DNA from: Warburgia ugandensis
Taxonomy: Eukaryota; Streptophyta; Magnoliopsida; Canellales; Canellaceae
Assembly (NCBI GenBank): GCA_035236585.1
Contig: CP141127.1
Coordinates: 69,607,495 to 69,671,494, forward strand
Reading direction: 5' to 3'
DNA: 64,000 bases
How positions within the stretch are numbered: position 1 is the stretch's first letter; the number at the start of each line of letters is the position of its first letter. The notes under the pieces were generated by a model. It did no database searches. It saw nothing but the letters and a program-made list of their open reading frames with translations, and was not told the DNA's origin. Below, in pieces: positions 62,560 to 64,000 of the stretch. The position numbers and the translations under genes were made by a program.

Positions 62560-63240
62560 TTCCAACATACAGTGTATTCCTGCGGGAAATTCCTGCAGAG
62601 ATGCTTCACCAAGGTCCACATCTCTTTCATTTCCCAACCAAATCCATCCATTCTAGTTTTTCCATTGAGATATCTGATAGAACTATCTGTCAGGTTTAAT
62701 TTCCTTAAGTTTTGCTTTCAGTTTCTCCAATTGTTCATCTGTTGATAGTAACCTTTCAACACACCTTCCTGTTGGAAATTCCAGCAGGAATGACATTCCT
62801 CTCTCTCTCTCACTTAACCTAACCAAATAATTCCATCCATTCACTGTTATCTAACCAATTGTTATTTTGGTTCATCAGTAACAAGTCCACCCAAGAATCT
62901 CCCCTGGTTATGCCACTTTCTGAAGGCCAAATGCCAAATTTCAAAAACACCACCCTGGTGGATATTCCAGCAGGGTACTACCATAGTCCATGTCATTTTT
63001 GTTCCAACCAGCACCCAATCCATTGTTCCAACCATGGAACTTTTACTCACTGATTCTAATCTCAGTCAATCACAAATGCCATAAAAAACTCCTCTTTCAA
63101 CACATAAAATCCAAGGCCCATAAGCCTCCCAACTGTAGTCATACCACTGCTGTTTTTTCCAGCAGTGAGTACTCTTTCTCCCTTTCAATTCACAATGCAT
63201 GCACCGTAGTTATCAGTAATTTTAAAGCATGTTATTAGAC
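62560..63240. repeat. Diverged tandem array, about 188-bp period, three to four units
   Basis: A partly palindromic core (GGAAATTCCAGCAGG and variants) recurs at about 62580, 62770, 62958 and 63147. An AACCAAATCCATCCATT-like block recurs at about 62637, 62822 and 63006. Both series keep a spacing of 184-190 bp. Confidence 0.65.
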
Positions 63241-63667
63241 AGCATCATCATAGTTTAGCTCAGTGACAAGTCACCTTAAAACAGAGTATTATGGCAGTGG
63301 TTTTACTGCCCACAAGCTTAGATAACATTTTGCTTATACAAGTCCATACGACAAAGGTCAAAACCACAAGAATTATGCTCCAATGCATCAAATTCTCATG
63401 GAATTTTTATGAATGAAAACAAGTGACTACTGATTCAACGTAAGAGTCAATATAATGGAGAGATTAAGCATGAAATTCTTCCAGAATTCCAGTCCTAACA
63501 CTAAGCAATTTTTCAAGTGTATTAGGGATGAAATACATGAAGAATATGTGTTTTCAACCATTTAAAAAGACAGTTTTCTTAGGGTAAAGCTCAAGCAAAC
63601 GTTATAATTCTTCCTGTGATCCCCTAGCTCTCAATGAAGACCTCGAATCCAACCTTTTCCAGCTGCA
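63241..63667. other. Spacer, no gene recognised
   Basis: AT-rich with no coding motif before the open frame at 63668. Confidence 0.4.
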
Positions 63668-64000
63668 ATGGAGCTCCCCACAGCTGCACTTCTTCAGCCT
63701 TGTGTGTGCTCTATTCTAGCCTCCAATGCGGCTCACTTTCTCATTGCTTCTACCTCTTATTCTCCACTCTCCTTCCATCTTCAATCTTCTGGCATGCCCT
63801 CCTTACGGGCTTGTTTCATAGAGATTTCCCTAGGTTTTCTCTCAGTTTTCCTTTATGCTTCCACGGCAGCCGCCCATGCTGCAATTTCCAGCATCAATGG
63901 TGAAGACGCCTTGCTCCTTTGGGCAGAGTCTTCCTACTGGAAATCCTTGCACAACCTCCAGCAATCTCCACTCATTCCACCTGGTTTTCTCCTCCTTCCT
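63668..64000 (+). CDS. Unidentified open frame running off the right edge
   Basis: ATG at 63668 opens 111 codons with no stop to the window end, and an in-frame stop lies upstream at 63635. An internal ATG at 63794 would give a hydrophobic, signal-peptide-like start (ISLGFLSVFLYASTAAA) followed by INGEDALLLWAESSYWKSL. I recognise no domain. The region is richer in G and C than its surroundings, which fits coding DNA. It could be a secreted protein's first exon or part of an unrecognised repeat. Confidence 0.3.
   Translation, partial: MELPTAALLQPCVCSILASNAAHFLIASTSYSPLSFHLQSSGMPSLRACFIEISLGFLSVFLYASTAAAHAAISSINGEDALLLWAESSYWKSLHNLQQSPLIPPGFLLLP

Overview
The window is nuclear DNA of a flowering plant. 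The evidence is spliced genes with GT-AG introns, an Au-type SINE, RTE LINEs, Ty3/gypsy and Ty1/copia elements, and a block that looks like plant mitochondrial DNA. The species cannot be fixed. Multi-kilobase introns full of old transposons suggest a lineage with a medium to large genome, perhaps woody or early diverging.

Region 1 (1-13,240). A calmodulin-binding protein 60 (CBP60) gene lies on the + strand. Seven coding exons (480 to 10,715) give about 611 codons, and the first coding exon is off the left edge. Its two large introns hold a CT microsatellite in a tandem duplication, two Au SINEs (one with a 15-bp target duplication), a foldback MITE and two RTE 3' fragments. Downstream are two tandem duplications (135 bp x2 and 85 bp x2.3).

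Region 2 (13,240-29,223). A broken minus-strand gene resembles the peroxisomal NAD carrier (PXN). Its last coding exon (13,615-about 13,826) is separated from a damaged penultimate exon (about 29,175-29,223) by about 15 kb of mitochondrial-looking DNA. That block holds a decayed plastid-type tRNA-Asn, an L1 endonuclease scrap, a copia 3' end, a gypsy pol fragment and a broken mitovirus RdRp (endogenous viral element, 24,033-25,430). No intact mitochondrial protein gene was recognised.

Region 3 (29,224-35,600). A nearly full-length dead RTE LINE (29,788-32,896, minus) is flanked by perfect 17-bp target duplications and inserted at a 107-bp tandem duplication. Beyond it lie AT-rich spacer, AT and GAA microsatellites and a 42-bp x5 tandem repeat.

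Region 4 (35,600-46,460). A decayed ribosomal DNA island contains the first about 1.1 kb of 18S rRNA (36,823-37,896) embedded in a GC-richer repeat that may be old spacer. A minus-strand gypsy-type element (37,991-45,921) with a 3.1-kb LTR is inserted in it. The element is bounded by the 5-bp duplication CTACC, and a second copy of the repeat nearby shows the empty site.

Region 5 (46,460-64,000). AT-rich, gene-poor DNA with a short LTR-LTR element resembling a TRIM (49,247-51,128), a 900-bp purine-rich tract, a CA microsatellite, tandem duplications, a 3.9-kb solo LTR of the Region 4 family (58,465-62,345), a diverged array of about 188-bp repeats, and an unidentified open frame running off the right edge. 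Only CBP60 looks like a working gene.
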